Part shown: in pieces, positions 26,826 through 36,807 of the stretch
How the letters are laid out: every line of letters starts with the position of its first letter
Numbering within the stretch: the first letter of the stretch is position 1
Program-made: the position numbers and the translations under genes
Notes under the pieces: generated by a model
Database searches by the model: none
Seen by the model: the letters and a program-made list of their open reading frames with translations, nothing else
Told to the model about the DNA's origin: nothing
Assembly: GCF_002860125.1 (NCBI RefSeq)
Contig: NZ_PGVA01000005.1
Span: forward strand, 1 to 64,000
Direction of reading: 5' to 3'
Source of the DNA: Bacillus canaveralius
Lineage (GTDB): Bacteria; Bacillota; Bacilli; Bacillales; Cytobacillaceae
DNA: 64,000 nucleotides

Positions 26826-27920
26826 TCACCCAAACTTAATAATTGGTTTAATGGTTGTGCCTTTTTTCGTATCTTGGATTGCTTCGTTGATTTCTTCTAA
26901 TGTGTAGTATTTAATTAATTTATCAAAAGGAAATTTACCTTTTTTGTACAGTTCAATCAACTTAGGAATATATATTTGCGGAACGCCTTCTCCCATCAGG
27001 AAGCCATTCAGGTTTCTTTCAAATAGGATCGTATTAATATCTAAGCTTACTTCTGACCCAACTGGCCCCCCTGCTACTTGTACAGCTGTTCCTAACACAG
27101 CAAGGGAATCAACAGCCAATCTTGTATTATCAGGCCTTCCGCTGGATTCGATGGCGTAATTTACACCTTTGGGCGAGATTTTCATAATAGCTTCCAAAAC
27201 ATCACCATCTTTGGCGTTGATTGTGTGGGTTGCGCCTAATTCCTTTGCTAATTCCAGACGGTTTTCTTGGACATCAACTGCGATGATAATACCGCAATTA
27301 GTTACATTGGCACCCATTATCGCACTTAACCCAACAGTGCCGCATCCAAAAACAACAATGCTTGAACCATGCTCAGGCTTTAATTTATTTAATACAGCCC
27401 CGCTACCTGTCTGAACTCCACATCCAAGTGGTCCGAGCATTTCAAGCGGTACGTCTTTTGGAACTTTCACGACGTTGCGTGCAGATGCTACTGCATAATA
27501 GGCGAAGCTCGACTGGCCAAAAAAGTTAGAAATGTCCTGGTCATCCTTATGTAATCGGCTTGTGCCATCAATCATTCTGCCGCCGAAGTTTAAATCATAA
27601 AATGATTCGCAAGCATAAGCTTTACCGCTTAAACAATTCTCACATGTACCACAAGAACTATACGACAGTACAACATGGTCGCCTGGTGCGATGTGCGTAA
27701 TACCCAATCCTACCTTTTCAACAACACCAGCCCCTTCATGACCTAGAACAGCAGGAAGAGGGACGGGATATGCTTGGGTCTGTGCAAGGATATCCGTGTG
27801 GCAAATCCCCGTTCCAACAATACGGATTAATACCTCACCTGCTTGTGGCTCATCAATAGTAATATCTGTGATTTCAAATGGTTCCCCGCTACCGAATGTG
27901 ACTGCAGCTTTAGTTTGCAT
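26826..27920 (-). CDS. Zinc-dependent alcohol dehydrogenase (aryl-alcohol type)
   Basis: A 364-residue MDR-family dehydrogenase. The catalytic zinc site has GICHTD and GHEGAGVV; the structural zinc loop has CGTCENCLSGKAYAC; the coenzyme fold has GCGTVGL, and an acidic residue after the second strand (IIAVDVQ) points to NAD. The ATG at 27920 has GGAGGG five bases upstream. The sequence type is close to benzyl/aryl-alcohol dehydrogenases. Two direct copies of TTTTATCACT lie upstream, a possible operator. Confidence 0.9.
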   Translation of the reverse strand: MQTKAAVTFGSGEPFEITDITIDEPQAGEVLIRIVGTGICHTDILAQTQAYPVPLPAVLGHEGAGVVEKVGLGITHIAPGDHVVLSYSSCGTCENCLSGKAYACESFYDLNFGGRMIDGTSRLHKDDQDISNFFGQSSFAYYAVASARNVVKVPKDVPLEMLGPLGCGVQTGSGAVLNKLKPEHGSSIVVFGCGTVGLSAIMGANVTNCGIIIAVDVQENRLELAKELGATHTINAKDGDVLEAIMKISPKGVNYAIESSGRPDNTRLAVDSLAVLGTAVQVAGGPVGSEVSLDINTILFERNLNGFLMGEGVPQIYIPKLIELYKKGKFPFDKLIKYYTLEEINEAIQDTKKGTTIKPIIKFG

Positions 27921-28261
27921 AATTTCCCTCCTAGGTGGTAAATGTTTTATCACTATAATAATAGCTTATATAAAGATTACCTCTTTTTATCACTTCTGAT
28001 TCTGTAGAGATGTTAACAATTTTTGAATCTTCATCGTTAGTATGTTCAAGAAAGTGCGTCAGTAATCATTTAAGAAAAGGGATATTTGAATATAAAAGAT
28101 TGGAGATTGAACATAGCTATTTTCTTTCAACTGTGGCATCCTTTTCCCTAAACAAACCTGCTTCGTTAGTCACTATATTGACCAAGAAACCTATCCCTTT
28201 TCACCATAAAAAATGAGGGTAAAGTTACCAAATAGGTGAACAGAAGAAATAATAAACTAAA

Positions 28262-28294
28262 ATAATGCTACCTCAAGTAAAGGGGTAGCATTAT
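28262..28294. terminator. Hairpin in the 451-bp gap 27921-28371
   Basis: ATAATGCTACC pairs perfectly with GGTAGCATTAT around 11 bases. No long T run. It may end the selO transcript, although it lies 78 bp beyond the stop codon. The rest of the gap shows no supported gene. Confidence 0.5.
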
Positions 28295-28371
28295 CTTGCA
28301 CTAATAGTAAACCATGACAAGGCGTCAAATTGGTTGAGAAAAGCAGATAGAACCATCCCTAGCTTGTAGTA

Positions 28372-29841
28372 TCATGTCCCGCAATAGGTTCGGTAAGGAC
28401 GGGTTGATGGCGCAGGCAGTGTGGCGTATTCAGCCTGTTCTGGGGAGTGCCCGTAAGGAGTTGAAAGAACATCAAGAAGCCTTTCCATCACGCTGTAGTC
28501 TCCTTGTTTCACTGCGGCTTCCAGTGCTGCTTCTACCCGGTGGTTCCGAGGGATTACCGCAGGATTGCTGTTCCGCATCAACTGACTCGAGGAGGCTTTC
28601 GACTGCTCCTGCCTGCCCAGCCTTTCCTGCCACAGCTCATGCCACTGAGCAAATTCCGGGGTCCCAAACAGGACCGTATCCTCATGTCTATCAAAAGTTA
28701 ATGCGCGGAAGGTATTGGTATAGTCCGCACGATGCTTCTGCATCATACTGAGGAGGTCTTCAATAAGGGATTCATCCTGTTTCTCTTCGTTAAATATCCC
28801 CAATTTTGCTCTCATTCCTGCGAGCCAATTATGGTGATACAACTCCGGAAATTCTGAAATCGCATCCTGGGCCAGTTGGACAGCCTCCTCCTGGTCTGCA
28901 TGCAGCAGCGGCAATAGGGATTCAGCAAATTTCGCGAGATTCCACCCCCCAATATTCGGCTGATTGCCATAGGCATAGCGGCCATGAATGTCAATGGAAC
29001 TGAATACCGTAGCCGGGTCATATTCATCCATAAAGGCGCAAGGACCATAATCGATGGTTTCTCCGCTAATGGTCATGTTGTCGGTGTTCATCACCCCGTG
29101 GATAAAGCCAACCAGTTGCCATTTGGCAATCAGGACGGCCTGACGCTTGATTACTTCCTGAAGCAGCGAAAGATACCGGCTCTCATCAGCTTCAACGTCT
29201 GGAAAATGGCGCTTTAGTGTATAATCAGCTAAGATTCGGAGTTCCTCAACTGTGCCCCATTTTGCAGCGTATTGAAAGGTGCCGACGCGCAGATGACTGG
29301 CAGCCACCCGTGTCAGAATTGCACCAGGCAGGGCAGTTTCGCGGATTACTGACTCACCGGTAGTCACCACCGCCAGACTGCGGGTGCTAGGAATACCTAG
29401 CGCATGCATTGCTTCGCTGATGATGTATTCGCGCAACATCGGACCAAGTGCAGCTCGACCATCGCCCCCCCTGGAATATGGCGTTCTACCTGATCCCTTA
29501 AGTTGAATATCAAACCGCTTATCCAGGGGAGTCATCTGCTCGCCTAGCAGCAGGGCCCGGCCGTCCCCTAACATCGTAAAATGCCCGAATTGATGCCCCG
29601 CATAAGCTTGAGCAAGAGGCAAAGCACCTTCAGGAATCCGGTTTCCAGCAAGCACAGCTGCGCCATCTTCGCTTTGCAGCGCCTCGGCGTTCAAACCCAG
29701 CGATGCTGCCAGTGAATCATTGAGAATGATCAGCTTCGGTGAGCGTACTGGGGTAGGGTTAAGACTTGTAAAAAATGATTTCGGCAGACGGGCATAACTA
29801 TTGTCAAAGTTCCATCCTGTTTCTTTTATTTCTTTTGTCAT
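28372..29841 (-). CDS. selO: SelO-family protein AMPylase
   Basis: A 489-residue pseudokinase-fold enzyme that transfers AMP to Ser, Thr or Tyr of proteins, linked to oxidative stress. Visible hallmarks are [36 protein letters not shown] and HGVMNTDNM with the metal-binding Asn-Asp, then the DYGP loop. It ends PYRTYCGT like other Firmicute YdiU/SelO proteins. The ATG at 29841 has AAAGGAGA upstream; a 24-residue longer frame lacks support. Confidence 0.93.
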   Translation of the reverse strand: MTKEIKETGWNFDNSYARLPKSFFTSLNPTPVRSPKLIILNDSLAASLGLNAEALQSEDGAAVLAGNRIPEGALPLAQAYAGHQFGHFTMLGDGRALLLGEQMTPLDKRFDIQLKGSGRTPYSRGGDGRAALGPMLREYIISEAMHALGIPSTRSLAVVTTGESVIRETALPGAILTRVAASHLRVGTFQYAAKWGTVEELRILADYTLKRHFPDVEADESRYLSLLQEVIKRQAVLIAKWQLVGFIHGVMNTDNMTISGETIDYGPCAFMDEYDPATVFSSIDIHGRYAYGNQPNIGGWNLAKFAESLLPLLHADQEEAVQLAQDAISEFPELYHHNWLAGMRAKLGIFNEEKQDESLIEDLLSMMQKHRADYTNTFRALTFDRHEDTVLFGTPEFAQWHELWQERLGRQEQSKASSSQLMRNSNPAVIPRNHRVEAALEAAVKQGDYSVMERLLDVLSTPYGHSPEQAEYATLPAPSTRPYRTYCGT

Positions 29842-30235
29842 CGTATCTCCTTTTCCTCTTTTTTCTTTCTGTATCCTAATTTTACTTTTACATAAAACAA
29901 AAATCATAGGCATTCTTTATAATTTTTTAGTTGTCTGCTTTCCATATCAGCACAAGGCAGCCCTTTATAATGTCTACTTCTTCCAATTTATTATACCCTT
30001 TCCACACAAGGATGAAGCCCTTTAATATTTTGAAGGTATGTACTGAAATCCGAGATTTAGGGCTAAAAACATGGAAGCGACCTCCACCTCCGTTACTCCC
30101 TATATTCTTAACTGTGCGCTTCAATACTTCATATAATGTGGAAATGATCTTAAAAACGCATTCTTTAAAACAGGCACACAAAAGTATTAATTATGTGTAA
30201 ATGTATATATTATATAACGCTCATAAAACCCTAAT
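29842..30235. other. Gap without a supported gene
   Basis: Between selO and the 6S-like RNA. An 84-codon open frame on the minus strand has no ribosome site and no recognisable domain. I see nothing else here. Confidence 0.5.
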
Positions 30236-30420
30236 AAAAAATTCCCTCAAACCTTCAGTCTGAGGGAACACAAAAACATACTTTGTTATTAGGCAAAACC
30301 CTGTATATCGCTTAAAGCAAGGGCTATTGGCCCTGTGTCCACGCAACGCACCCACATGTGTGGATTACTTTTCTCAGACACTACACTAAAGGCGACTATA
30401 ACTACTTTAAGCAATGGGGC
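30236..30420 (-). ncRNA. 6S-like structured RNA
   Basis: About 180 nt read on the minus strand. A perfect TATAAT (30424-30429) sits just upstream, and a terminator (TTCCCTCA / TGAGGGAA, 30242-30268, then six Ts) closes it. The ends pair (CCC-ATTGCTTAAAG with CTTTAAGCGAT...GGG). Inside is an open region whose 3' side carries a small hairpin AGGGC-CAATA-GCCCT, then a terminal arm closed by TGTC/GACA and CCAC/GTGG. Length and architecture match 6S RNA, which mimics an open promoter to sequester RNA polymerase. No reading frame explains it. Identification is by shape, not by alignment. Confidence 0.55.
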
Positions 30421-30594
30421 GGTATTATACCTCTACCTGCATTGCAATATTCTGCTCCAAATTAACGAAAAGCCATTAGGACTAGCATAGATTTTGTCAC
30501 AAATTAGACGGCGCACTAATACACAGTCTTTTCATTTTCTGTGCGCGCCTGTTACGATTCCTTAAACTGAAAATTCCTGATGTATTCATTCACA

Positions 30595-30843
30595 TCAAAG
30601 TTTTTCATTTTTTTCCGCAGCAAAACTTATATTTTTTTCGCTTCCACAAGGACATAGACTGTACACATCTCCAGGCGTCAATGCATCCTTCAATGCAGCC
30701 CTCAGATCTGTCAAATCTTCCATAGGCTCTATGCCAATAATAAAACGCCAGCCGAAATGTTTACATATTTTAGTAATGGTGCCTATTTTCTCATCTGTTT
30801 GAACCTTTACAATAATCGGGCGTTGTTCTGAACCAAGCTTCAT
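30595..30843 (-). CDS. SEC-C motif metal-binding protein
   Basis: An 82-residue protein beginning MKLGSEQRPIIVKVQT and ending with CPCGSEKN, a shortened SEC-C zinc motif; it resembles the small PBPRA1643-type SWIM/SEC-C proteins. The ATG has AAGGAGG eight bases upstream. It is the last gene of the Hsp70/beta-CASP operon, 18 bp after the nuclease-like gene. Zinc binding is likely; function unknown. Confidence 0.82.
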   Translation of the reverse strand: MKLGSEQRPIIVKVQTDEKIGTITKICKHFGWRFIIGIEPMEDLTDLRAALKDALTPGDVYSLCPCGSEKNISFAAEKNEKL

Positions 30844-30861
30844 TGTTCTAACCTCCTTCCT

Positions 30862-33588
30862 CTATAAAAAATTAACTTCCAAAGCGTACCCAGTTTCTTT
30901 TTTCAGCTGATCATTAATTTGCTGTATATCTCTATCGTCCGGCGACGACGCCAGTTTTATAGCAACTGTCTTTTTATCGATATGAACCGAAGGATTTTTC
31001 TTTAATTCCCAAGTTTCTGGAATAACTTCAAGTGTCAGGCGGATGATTTCGTTTTGCTTCGGATTTTTTGCAAACGTAACCGGCATGCCGATTCGGTAGG
31101 ATAGTTCCTCCAAGTCGGTTTCATGCTCCATGGCTATTTCTGGTGAGATAAAGTGGACTTCCATCACCCATTGTCCATCTTGTTGTTTTATTCCCGTTTT
31201 ATAGATGGTTATCCCCCGGTCCGCCGCCCATTTTTTCGCTTCTTCAATCGCCTGGTTATTTTCAAGGCGTTTTGAACGAATATTGGATTGAATGATTTCA
31301 TCGAAATTGTTGGCAGAAGACGTCGAAGATCCCATATTAAATTGCAGGGTGAACCCAGTTTCTTCTTTAAATTTATCAATGATCTTATCGCCATCGTTTG
31401 GCTTGTCAACCGCCACAGCCACTATCCGGTCATTTAAGTGTATGGAGGGGGAACCAATTGAACGGCCCAGAAGCTTTATGAGCCGGGTTTGCAAAAGATC
31501 CTGGCGGACAGAATCTGAAAAGCTGGCTGCCCAACCTGTTTCCTTCCTGATCAAATCATAAAGTTCACTTTTCTCACGTTCTGGCACAGCATCTGGAAAA
31601 TCAAAGTAGACCGTAAGCCTTTCTTCATCAGTTCCTAATTCATCCACACCGCAGCGTATAAACCGTGGATTATCGGCCAAGAGCCTTCGGACGGTTTCCA
31701 TTGCTGCAGTGGGATTATGTTTAATTCCCTGAATCGGCAACTCCATTGAGCCCAGCTGCTGCTTAACTTTTGCGTCGAATTTATAATTGTTTGTGCCGTC
31801 TTGATTATTAATACGGTTTTCAGATGGAATGCCTTGCAGAGCCAATGCTACAGCCAGTTTCTCCCGTAGGCTGCTAATTTGAATCGCAGTATAAATATCT
31901 TTAAGGGTGAGAGTTTGATTGGGCAGAGAACTCCAATTTATTTTTTCAAGAAAAGGCCGAACAAAGGATAAAACGTTTCCAGCCGCCTCTCTTAGTTCCT
32001 CCATCGACCGGTTCCAGCTGTCAATCGTTTCTGTAACCTGGTCCGCATGGAGCCTGAGCTGCTTTCCTTTAAGTGTCTGGCAAATAAATGAGTTTGTTTT
32101 GGGGTGAATGCCTGTGCAAATTGCCAGCTTAAAAATGTTTTCATTTTCAGGCTGATAGAGTATAAGGCTGCCAATCTTTTCCCTGAGCTTCATGCTTTCA
32201 TCGTTTGCCCTATATCTTTTGCCAGTTGAACCTTTTCCTGACGCCCGTTTTGCGAACGGGTAAGACTCGCCATTCTCTGCTAAAATCGGATGGAACCTAG
32301 GGTCAATTAAATCTGCCAGCTGGACCCTTGCATCATCATCGCCGTGGACAAGCAATGTATAAGTAGGCTTTAATGCCTGGATAAAACGGTTCATTTCATG
32401 TGCATCGGCATGCGCGGATAAACCATACTTTCCAACGCGGCACCTTACTTGATAGACTGTCCCGTTTAATTTCAGCTGGTTTTCAATGCCATCGGCAAGG
32501 TTTAACAGTTTTCTACCTGGACTTTCTTCATCCTGGTAGCCGGTGATAAAAATCGCGTTTTTTTCATCGGATACCAGCCTTTCTGCATACCAGGAGCTGG
32601 CCCCGCCCGTCAGCATGCCGGATGATGCAACAATGCATCCAGGCTTGCCCTTAAGCACCTGATCGCGTTCTTTTGGCTGAACAGCCTTGCATCGGCCTTC
32701 CGTTAAAAATACATCGCCGTTTTTCAAAATGCGATGGGCTACCGGCCCTTTTAAAAAATGGGGATAATTTTTATAAATCCTGCTGATTGGTGTCACAAGG
32801 CCATCTACATAGATAGGAAATTCCGGGATTAGCCCTTTTTCCATGTAATCTTGCAGAATCAATAAAATCTCCTGTGCCCGTCCAAGAGCAAAAGCGGGAA
32901 TAAGCGCAAAGCCCCCTCCGGCAACCACTTCCGCAACATGCTCGGCAAGACGTCTTTCCTCTGTGTTCCGGTCGGTATGGGCCCGGTTCCCATAAGTGGA
33001 CTCCATAATGACCACATCCGGCTGAATATCATAGGGAACCTGGACACCCGGAATGGTCCGGCCCGCTTTGAAGCTCAAGTCACCTGTTATAAGCAGCTTT
33101 TCTCCTTCTCCTTCAATGAGAAACATGACCGCCCCCAGAATATGGCCGGCACGAAAGCTGGTTATTTTTACATTACCAATCCGCAACGTCCCGCTCGCAG
33201 GAAAAAGAAGCAACGAATCCAGCAGGGAGTTTACCTGTTCTTCCGTATATGGAGGCAAAGTATTGGCCTCACGGGATCGCTGTTCTAATAGTTTATATGA
33301 ATCTTTCATCATTATTTTCATAAGATCTGCGGTTGGAGGTGTTGCATAAATCGGGATCTTCCGAAAAAGTGAATGGACAACAGGGAGTGCGCCAATATGG
33401 TCTGCATGGGCGTGCGTTACCAAAATGGCATCCGGTTTTCCAAGGCTGTCCAGCATTCCCAGGGCAGGAAGCAACTCATCCCCATGCATCCTCATCCCCG
33501 CATCAATTAATAGATTTGTATCCGCCATATTGATATGCAGACAGGAAGCTCCAACCTCGCTGCCACCACCTAATATACTCACTTTCAT
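30862..33588 (-). CDS. Beta-CASP metallo-beta-lactamase protein with duplicated C-terminal domain
   Basis: A 908-residue protein. Residues 1-440 form an MBL fold with beta-CASP insert, as in RNase J and CPSF-73 type nucleases: HAHADH, ITGDLSF, ESTYGNR and GLSAHADAHE carry the metal ligands. RNA (or DNA) hydrolysis is inferred. Residues about 450-650 are unassigned. About 665-750 and 800-908 look like two copies of one unit: PSIHL..VAVAV..ETGF in the first, PSVHI..VAIKL..ETGY in the second. This tail is not part of RNase J. It lies between a J-domain gene and a SEC-C gene in one operon with an Hsp70. Confidence 0.88.
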   Translation of the reverse strand: MKVSILGGGSEVGASCLHINMADTNLLIDAGMRMHGDELLPALGMLDSLGKPDAILVTHAHADHIGALPVVHSLFRKIPIYATPPTADLMKIMMKDSYKLLEQRSREANTLPPYTEEQVNSLLDSLLLFPASGTLRIGNVKITSFRAGHILGAVMFLIEGEGEKLLITGDLSFKAGRTIPGVQVPYDIQPDVVIMESTYGNRAHTDRNTEERRLAEHVAEVVAGGGFALIPAFALGRAQEILLILQDYMEKGLIPEFPIYVDGLVTPISRIYKNYPHFLKGPVAHRILKNGDVFLTEGRCKAVQPKERDQVLKGKPGCIVASSGMLTGGASSWYAERLVSDEKNAIFITGYQDEESPGRKLLNLADGIENQLKLNGTVYQVRCRVGKYGLSAHADAHEMNRFIQALKPTYTLLVHGDDDARVQLADLIDPRFHPILAENGESYPFAKRASGKGSTGKRYRANDESMKLREKIGSLILYQPENENIFKLAICTGIHPKTNSFICQTLKGKQLRLHADQVTETIDSWNRSMEELREAAGNVLSFVRPFLEKINWSSLPNQTLTLKDIYTAIQISSLREKLAVALALQGIPSENRINNQDGTNNYKFDAKVKQQLGSMELPIQGIKHNPTAAMETVRRLLADNPRFIRCGVDELGTDEERLTVYFDFPDAVPEREKSELYDLIRKETGWAASFSDSVRQDLLQTRLIKLLGRSIGSPSIHLNDRIVAVAVDKPNDGDKIIDKFKEETGFTLQFNMGSSTSSANNFDEIIQSNIRSKRLENNQAIEEAKKWAADRGITIYKTGIKQQDGQWVMEVHFISPEIAMEHETDLEELSYRIGMPVTFAKNPKQNEIIRLTLEVIPETWELKKNPSVHIDKKTVAIKLASSPDDRDIQQINDQLKKETGYALEVNFL

Positions 33589-33625
33589 TGTTATCTCCTT
33601 TTCTGCTGTGCCTTGTCAAATCGTG

Positions 33626-33661
33626 CTGACCCCCGGTTCGTGTCACGTAACAGGGGGTCAG
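33626..33661. repeat. CTGACCCCC hairpin between operon genes
   Basis: Perfect 9-bp stem CTGACCCCC / GGGGGTCAG with an 18-base loop, in the 96-bp gap between the J-domain and MBL genes. No T run follows, so it may process or stabilise mRNA, or be a dispersed palindromic element. Confidence 0.65.
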
Positions 33662-33684
33662 GCACCCTTTAGTTAATCAAGAAT

Positions 33685-34932
33685 TTACTTTAACCGTCGG
33701 CGGGCTTCCCGGTTTAATCCGGAAGTTTTTTCTTCATACAACTCTTCCCATTCTTCCTGATAACGCCGGTAGGTAAGGGGATATTTCTTTTTCAGCCGTT
33801 TGATTCCTGCAGCATATTCCTCATCCATAAAATTAAATTCTTGTAATATTTCCGGAGATATCATATCTGGAAATATTGCATTATCACTGAATTCTTCCAC
33901 AAACCATTCCATCGCCTGTATTGAAACAAGCGGGAACAGCTCATCATCTTTTGCCATGCGGCCCATTTCCTTCTGGACCCGTGCGAGCTCCTGCACTTCT
34001 GATCTGTTGTGCCGAACTAAAGGATGCTTCGGATCAAGGGCATAGAGCAAATCCATATAGAACTTGGCTTCCCTGAAAGCACCCACCCCATAGTAGCCTT
34101 CATACTCACTGATTAAGGCGCTCGCTGCCATCAATTTATCATCTTCATCTTTTAAGGATTTTAAAAACTTTCTGACCCGCTTTTGGATTTTGTCAGCGAG
34201 CTGCCACTTCCCCAGTTCAATCATGGCGTTAACCCATTCAATAAAAATGAATATGTGATCAGGTTCCTGCGTCTCCAGTGCCGGCAGCTCCAATTCGATC
34301 ATCTTTAAAGCGTCTTCCCCCCGCCCTAAAGCTTGATAGACCTGTATGAACATAAATCTGTACTCATCTAAATGATCAGGATAACGTTCACCCAGCAGGA
34401 TCAACACGTCAAGCGCTTTTTCGGGAAAGTCCATATCGTTAAGCACTTTTGCCTTGATTGCAAGCGACTTCACCTTATTCTCGACAGAATCAGCCTCTTC
34501 GAAGAGGATTTCCATTTGCTTATCAAATGCATCCAGATCATTGTTATTAAGCTGAATTTGCGCCAAGCCAATTCGGGCACCGACCGCTTTCGGAGCAATT
34601 TTTAAAATATTGGAAAACATTTTTTCAGCCTGGTCCCAATTCTCCTGTTCCATACATTCTACGGCTTCCTCCATCATTTTTTCCAGGGAACCGCCGTATT
34701 TCCGCATCAAATCATACTCTTCCCGCTTTAAGGGATCGCGCAAAGTTTCATATGCCCTTCTGATCCGCTGAAATTCTTCGGGAAATTGTTCCGGCGGGTA
34801 TTGTTTTACCTGCTGGATATAAGCCTGTTTTATTTTTTCCGGCTTGGAATTGGAACGAACCCCGAGAATTTTATACAGATTCTCTACCTTCGGCTTGCCC
34901 TGTCTTTTGCGCTTTTTTTTAGTTGTTTCCAC
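33685..34932 (-). CDS. J-domain-like protein with TPR-type helical repeats, HPD motif lost
   Basis: A 415-residue protein. Residues 17-70 have the J-domain pattern (NLYKILGV, then RRAYETLRDPLKR), but the essential HPD tripeptide is YPP at 45-47. Residues 85-330 are helical repeats of the TPR kind. The tail is basic. J-domains use HPD to stimulate Hsp70 ATPase, so this one probably works differently or only binds. It lies 15 bp after the Hsp70-like gene and 96 bp before the beta-CASP gene. Confidence 0.85.
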   Translation of the reverse strand: METTKKKRKRQGKPKVENLYKILGVRSNSKPEKIKQAYIQQVKQYPPEQFPEEFQRIRRAYETLRDPLKREEYDLMRKYGGSLEKMMEEAVECMEQENWDQAEKMFSNILKIAPKAVGARIGLAQIQLNNNDLDAFDKQMEILFEEADSVENKVKSLAIKAKVLNDMDFPEKALDVLILLGERYPDHLDEYRFMFIQVYQALGRGEDALKMIELELPALETQEPDHIFIFIEWVNAMIELGKWQLADKIQKRVRKFLKSLKDEDDKLMAASALISEYEGYYGVGAFREAKFYMDLLYALDPKHPLVRHNRSEVQELARVQKEMGRMAKDDELFPLVSIQAMEWFVEEFSDNAIFPDMISPEILQEFNFMDEEYAAGIKRLKKKYPLTYRRYQEEWEELYEEKTSGLNREARRRLK

Positions 34933-34947
34933 AATAATGCCCCTCCC

Positions 34948-36807
34948 TTACAATTCCAAATCGATCAAGGCGTCAGTTGCTTCATCAATAACATTTCGCA
35001 AATGCTCAAGATCATCCCCCGCAATCGCCTGATCCAGGGAATTAATAACTTGTCGAGCCTTGGATTGGCCATCAGCATCAAGCTCAGCCATCATTTTCAC
35101 AGCCCGTTCGCGAAGCTGGACTGCCTCTTCATGCAGGACGGACGGGGCCTGCTCATTGTCAATATCGAACTCGTCCAGCTCTGTGTCATCCAATAAATCC
35201 TCCATCTCTTCCCAATCTGCATCTATTAATTCTTCATCGTCCAAATCCTGATCCGCGTTCTTCCATAAGTCTTCAAGGCGTTGGACACTTTCCTGAAAGG
35301 CTTTCTGTGAATCGCGCTGCAATCCGTCCTGGACGATAACGCTCATCTCTTTTCCTGTGGAAACACACTTTGCGGATACCTCAAGGATTCCATTCAGGTT
35401 ATATCGGAAGGTTACGTCAATTTCTTCCTGCTTGTCGAAGTTCGCCGGTATCCCGGAAAGCAAAAATTCTCCCAACCTGTGATTATACTTCACCCATTCA
35501 TGTTCGCCCTGGAAAATCTCGATGGCGACCTCCGTCTGCCCCGGTGCAGATGTGCCTAATTTTTCCGTCCTTGTCACAGGTATCGTCGTATTTCGTGGAA
35601 TTATGGGTGCAAAGCCGCCGGGACGTTTGGTGAGGCCCATCCATTCTTTCAGGACCGAAATTCCCATGGAGAACGGGGCCACATCGGTAGCGACAAGGCC
35701 GCTGTCAGATAAAGCTCCTGATTTTAATCCAGCCTGGACAGCGGCGCCCAGCGCGACTGCTTCATCAGGATTTACATCTGTTCTCGGGCTTTTGGCGAAC
35801 ATGTCTTGAATCAGTTCCCGAACCCTCGGTATTCTGGTCGAGCCGCCGACAAGCAGCACTTCTTCAATATCTGCCGGGCTGATCTGGGCATCCTTGAGGA
35901 CACTGCTTACACTCTCCATCGTTTCAAGCAGGAGCCCATCGATTAAACCAACAAATTGTTCACGTGTAATCTCCGTTGAAATGCCAACTGGTTCATTATC
36001 CTTTACCGTGACCAATGGCAGCTCAACTGGCACAACAAAATCCTTACTCAATCGCATCTTGATTTTTTCTGCTTCTTCTTTCAGCAGCGCCGTCGCCCTG
36101 ATATCATTTCGGGGATCAATGTCGCTCTCCTCTACTATTTTCTCAGATAAAAAGTCTACTAACTTCCAGTCAAAATCTTCTCCGCCAAGCCGGTGGTTCC
36201 CGGTTGATGCCCTTACCTCAAGCAGGCCGCTCATCATCTCAACGACAGAGACATCGAATGTACCTCCTCCAAGGTCATAAACAAGGAACAGGCGGTCCTC
36301 ATCCGTATGTTCCAGCCCAAAAGCAAGGGCAGCAGCGGTTGGCTCATTAATAATCCGTTCCACGACAAAGCCGGCAAGCTCACCAGCTTGCTTCGTTGCC
36401 CTGCGCTGTTCATCTGTAAAATAGGCAGGAACCGTGATGACTGCTTCTTTCTCTCCTTCACCATATATGGCATCTACATAGGATTTGAGTTCTTGTAAAA
36501 TAAGAGCCGATACTTCCTGTGGAAGAAGGGCTTGTCCAGCGATCGACACAGGTTCATTTAGGCCCATTTTTCGTTTGATGGCACTCACGGACCGGTCTGG
36601 CATCGCAACAAGTGCGGATCTGGCGTCTTCCCCGACAATGACATTATTCTTCAGGTCAATCAGTACGACAGAGGGAATAATCCTTTCCCCTTTTGGTGAA
36701 AGAATCATCTCCGGTTTTCCATTATGGATATGCGCAACAGCTGAATTTGTGGTGCCCAAGTCGATTCCCACTATCGGACGAAAATGAACATTTTCATGAT
36801 TCGGCAT
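34948..36807 (-). CDS. Hsp70-family chaperone, second DnaK-like protein
   Basis: A 619-residue Hsp70. The nucleotide domain shows GIDLGTTNSAVA (about 14-25), the VYDLGGGTFDVS phosphate loop and LVGGSTRIPRVRELI. The substrate domain runs from about 385 to 500, and the lid is helical and very acidic. It ends ALIDLEL without a DnaK-like tail. No heat-shock CIRCE element is seen. The start overlaps the GrpE-like gene by 14 bp. It differs from housekeeping dnaK, which sits in hrcA-grpE-dnaK-dnaJ. Confidence 0.92.
   Translation of the reverse strand: MPNHENVHFRPIVGIDLGTTNSAVAHIHNGKPEMILSPKGERIIPSVVLIDLKNNVIVGEDARSALVAMPDRSVSAIKRKMGLNEPVSIAGQALLPQEVSALILQELKSYVDAIYGEGEKEAVITVPAYFTDEQRRATKQAGELAGFVVERIINEPTAAALAFGLEHTDEDRLFLVYDLGGGTFDVSVVEMMSGLLEVRASTGNHRLGGEDFDWKLVDFLSEKIVEESDIDPRNDIRATALLKEEAEKIKMRLSKDFVVPVELPLVTVKDNEPVGISTEITREQFVGLIDGLLLETMESVSSVLKDAQISPADIEEVLLVGGSTRIPRVRELIQDMFAKSPRTDVNPDEAVALGAAVQAGLKSGALSDSGLVATDVAPFSMGISVLKEWMGLTKRPGGFAPIIPRNTTIPVTRTEKLGTSAPGQTEVAIEIFQGEHEWVKYNHRLGEFLLSGIPANFDKQEEIDVTFRYNLNGILEVSAKCVSTGKEMSVIVQDGLQRDSQKAFQESVQRLEDLWKNADQDLDDEELIDADWEEMEDLLDDTELDEFDIDNEQAPSVLHEEAVQLRERAVKMMAELDADGQSKARQVINSLDQAIAGDDLEHLRNVIDEATDALIDLEL

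Noticed and set aside
28010-28216. 68-codon plus-strand frame in the ADH-SelO gap
   Set aside because: No ribosome site and no domain; composition like spacer.
29927-30181. 84-codon minus-strand frame after the 6S-like RNA
   Set aside because: No ribosome site, no family features.
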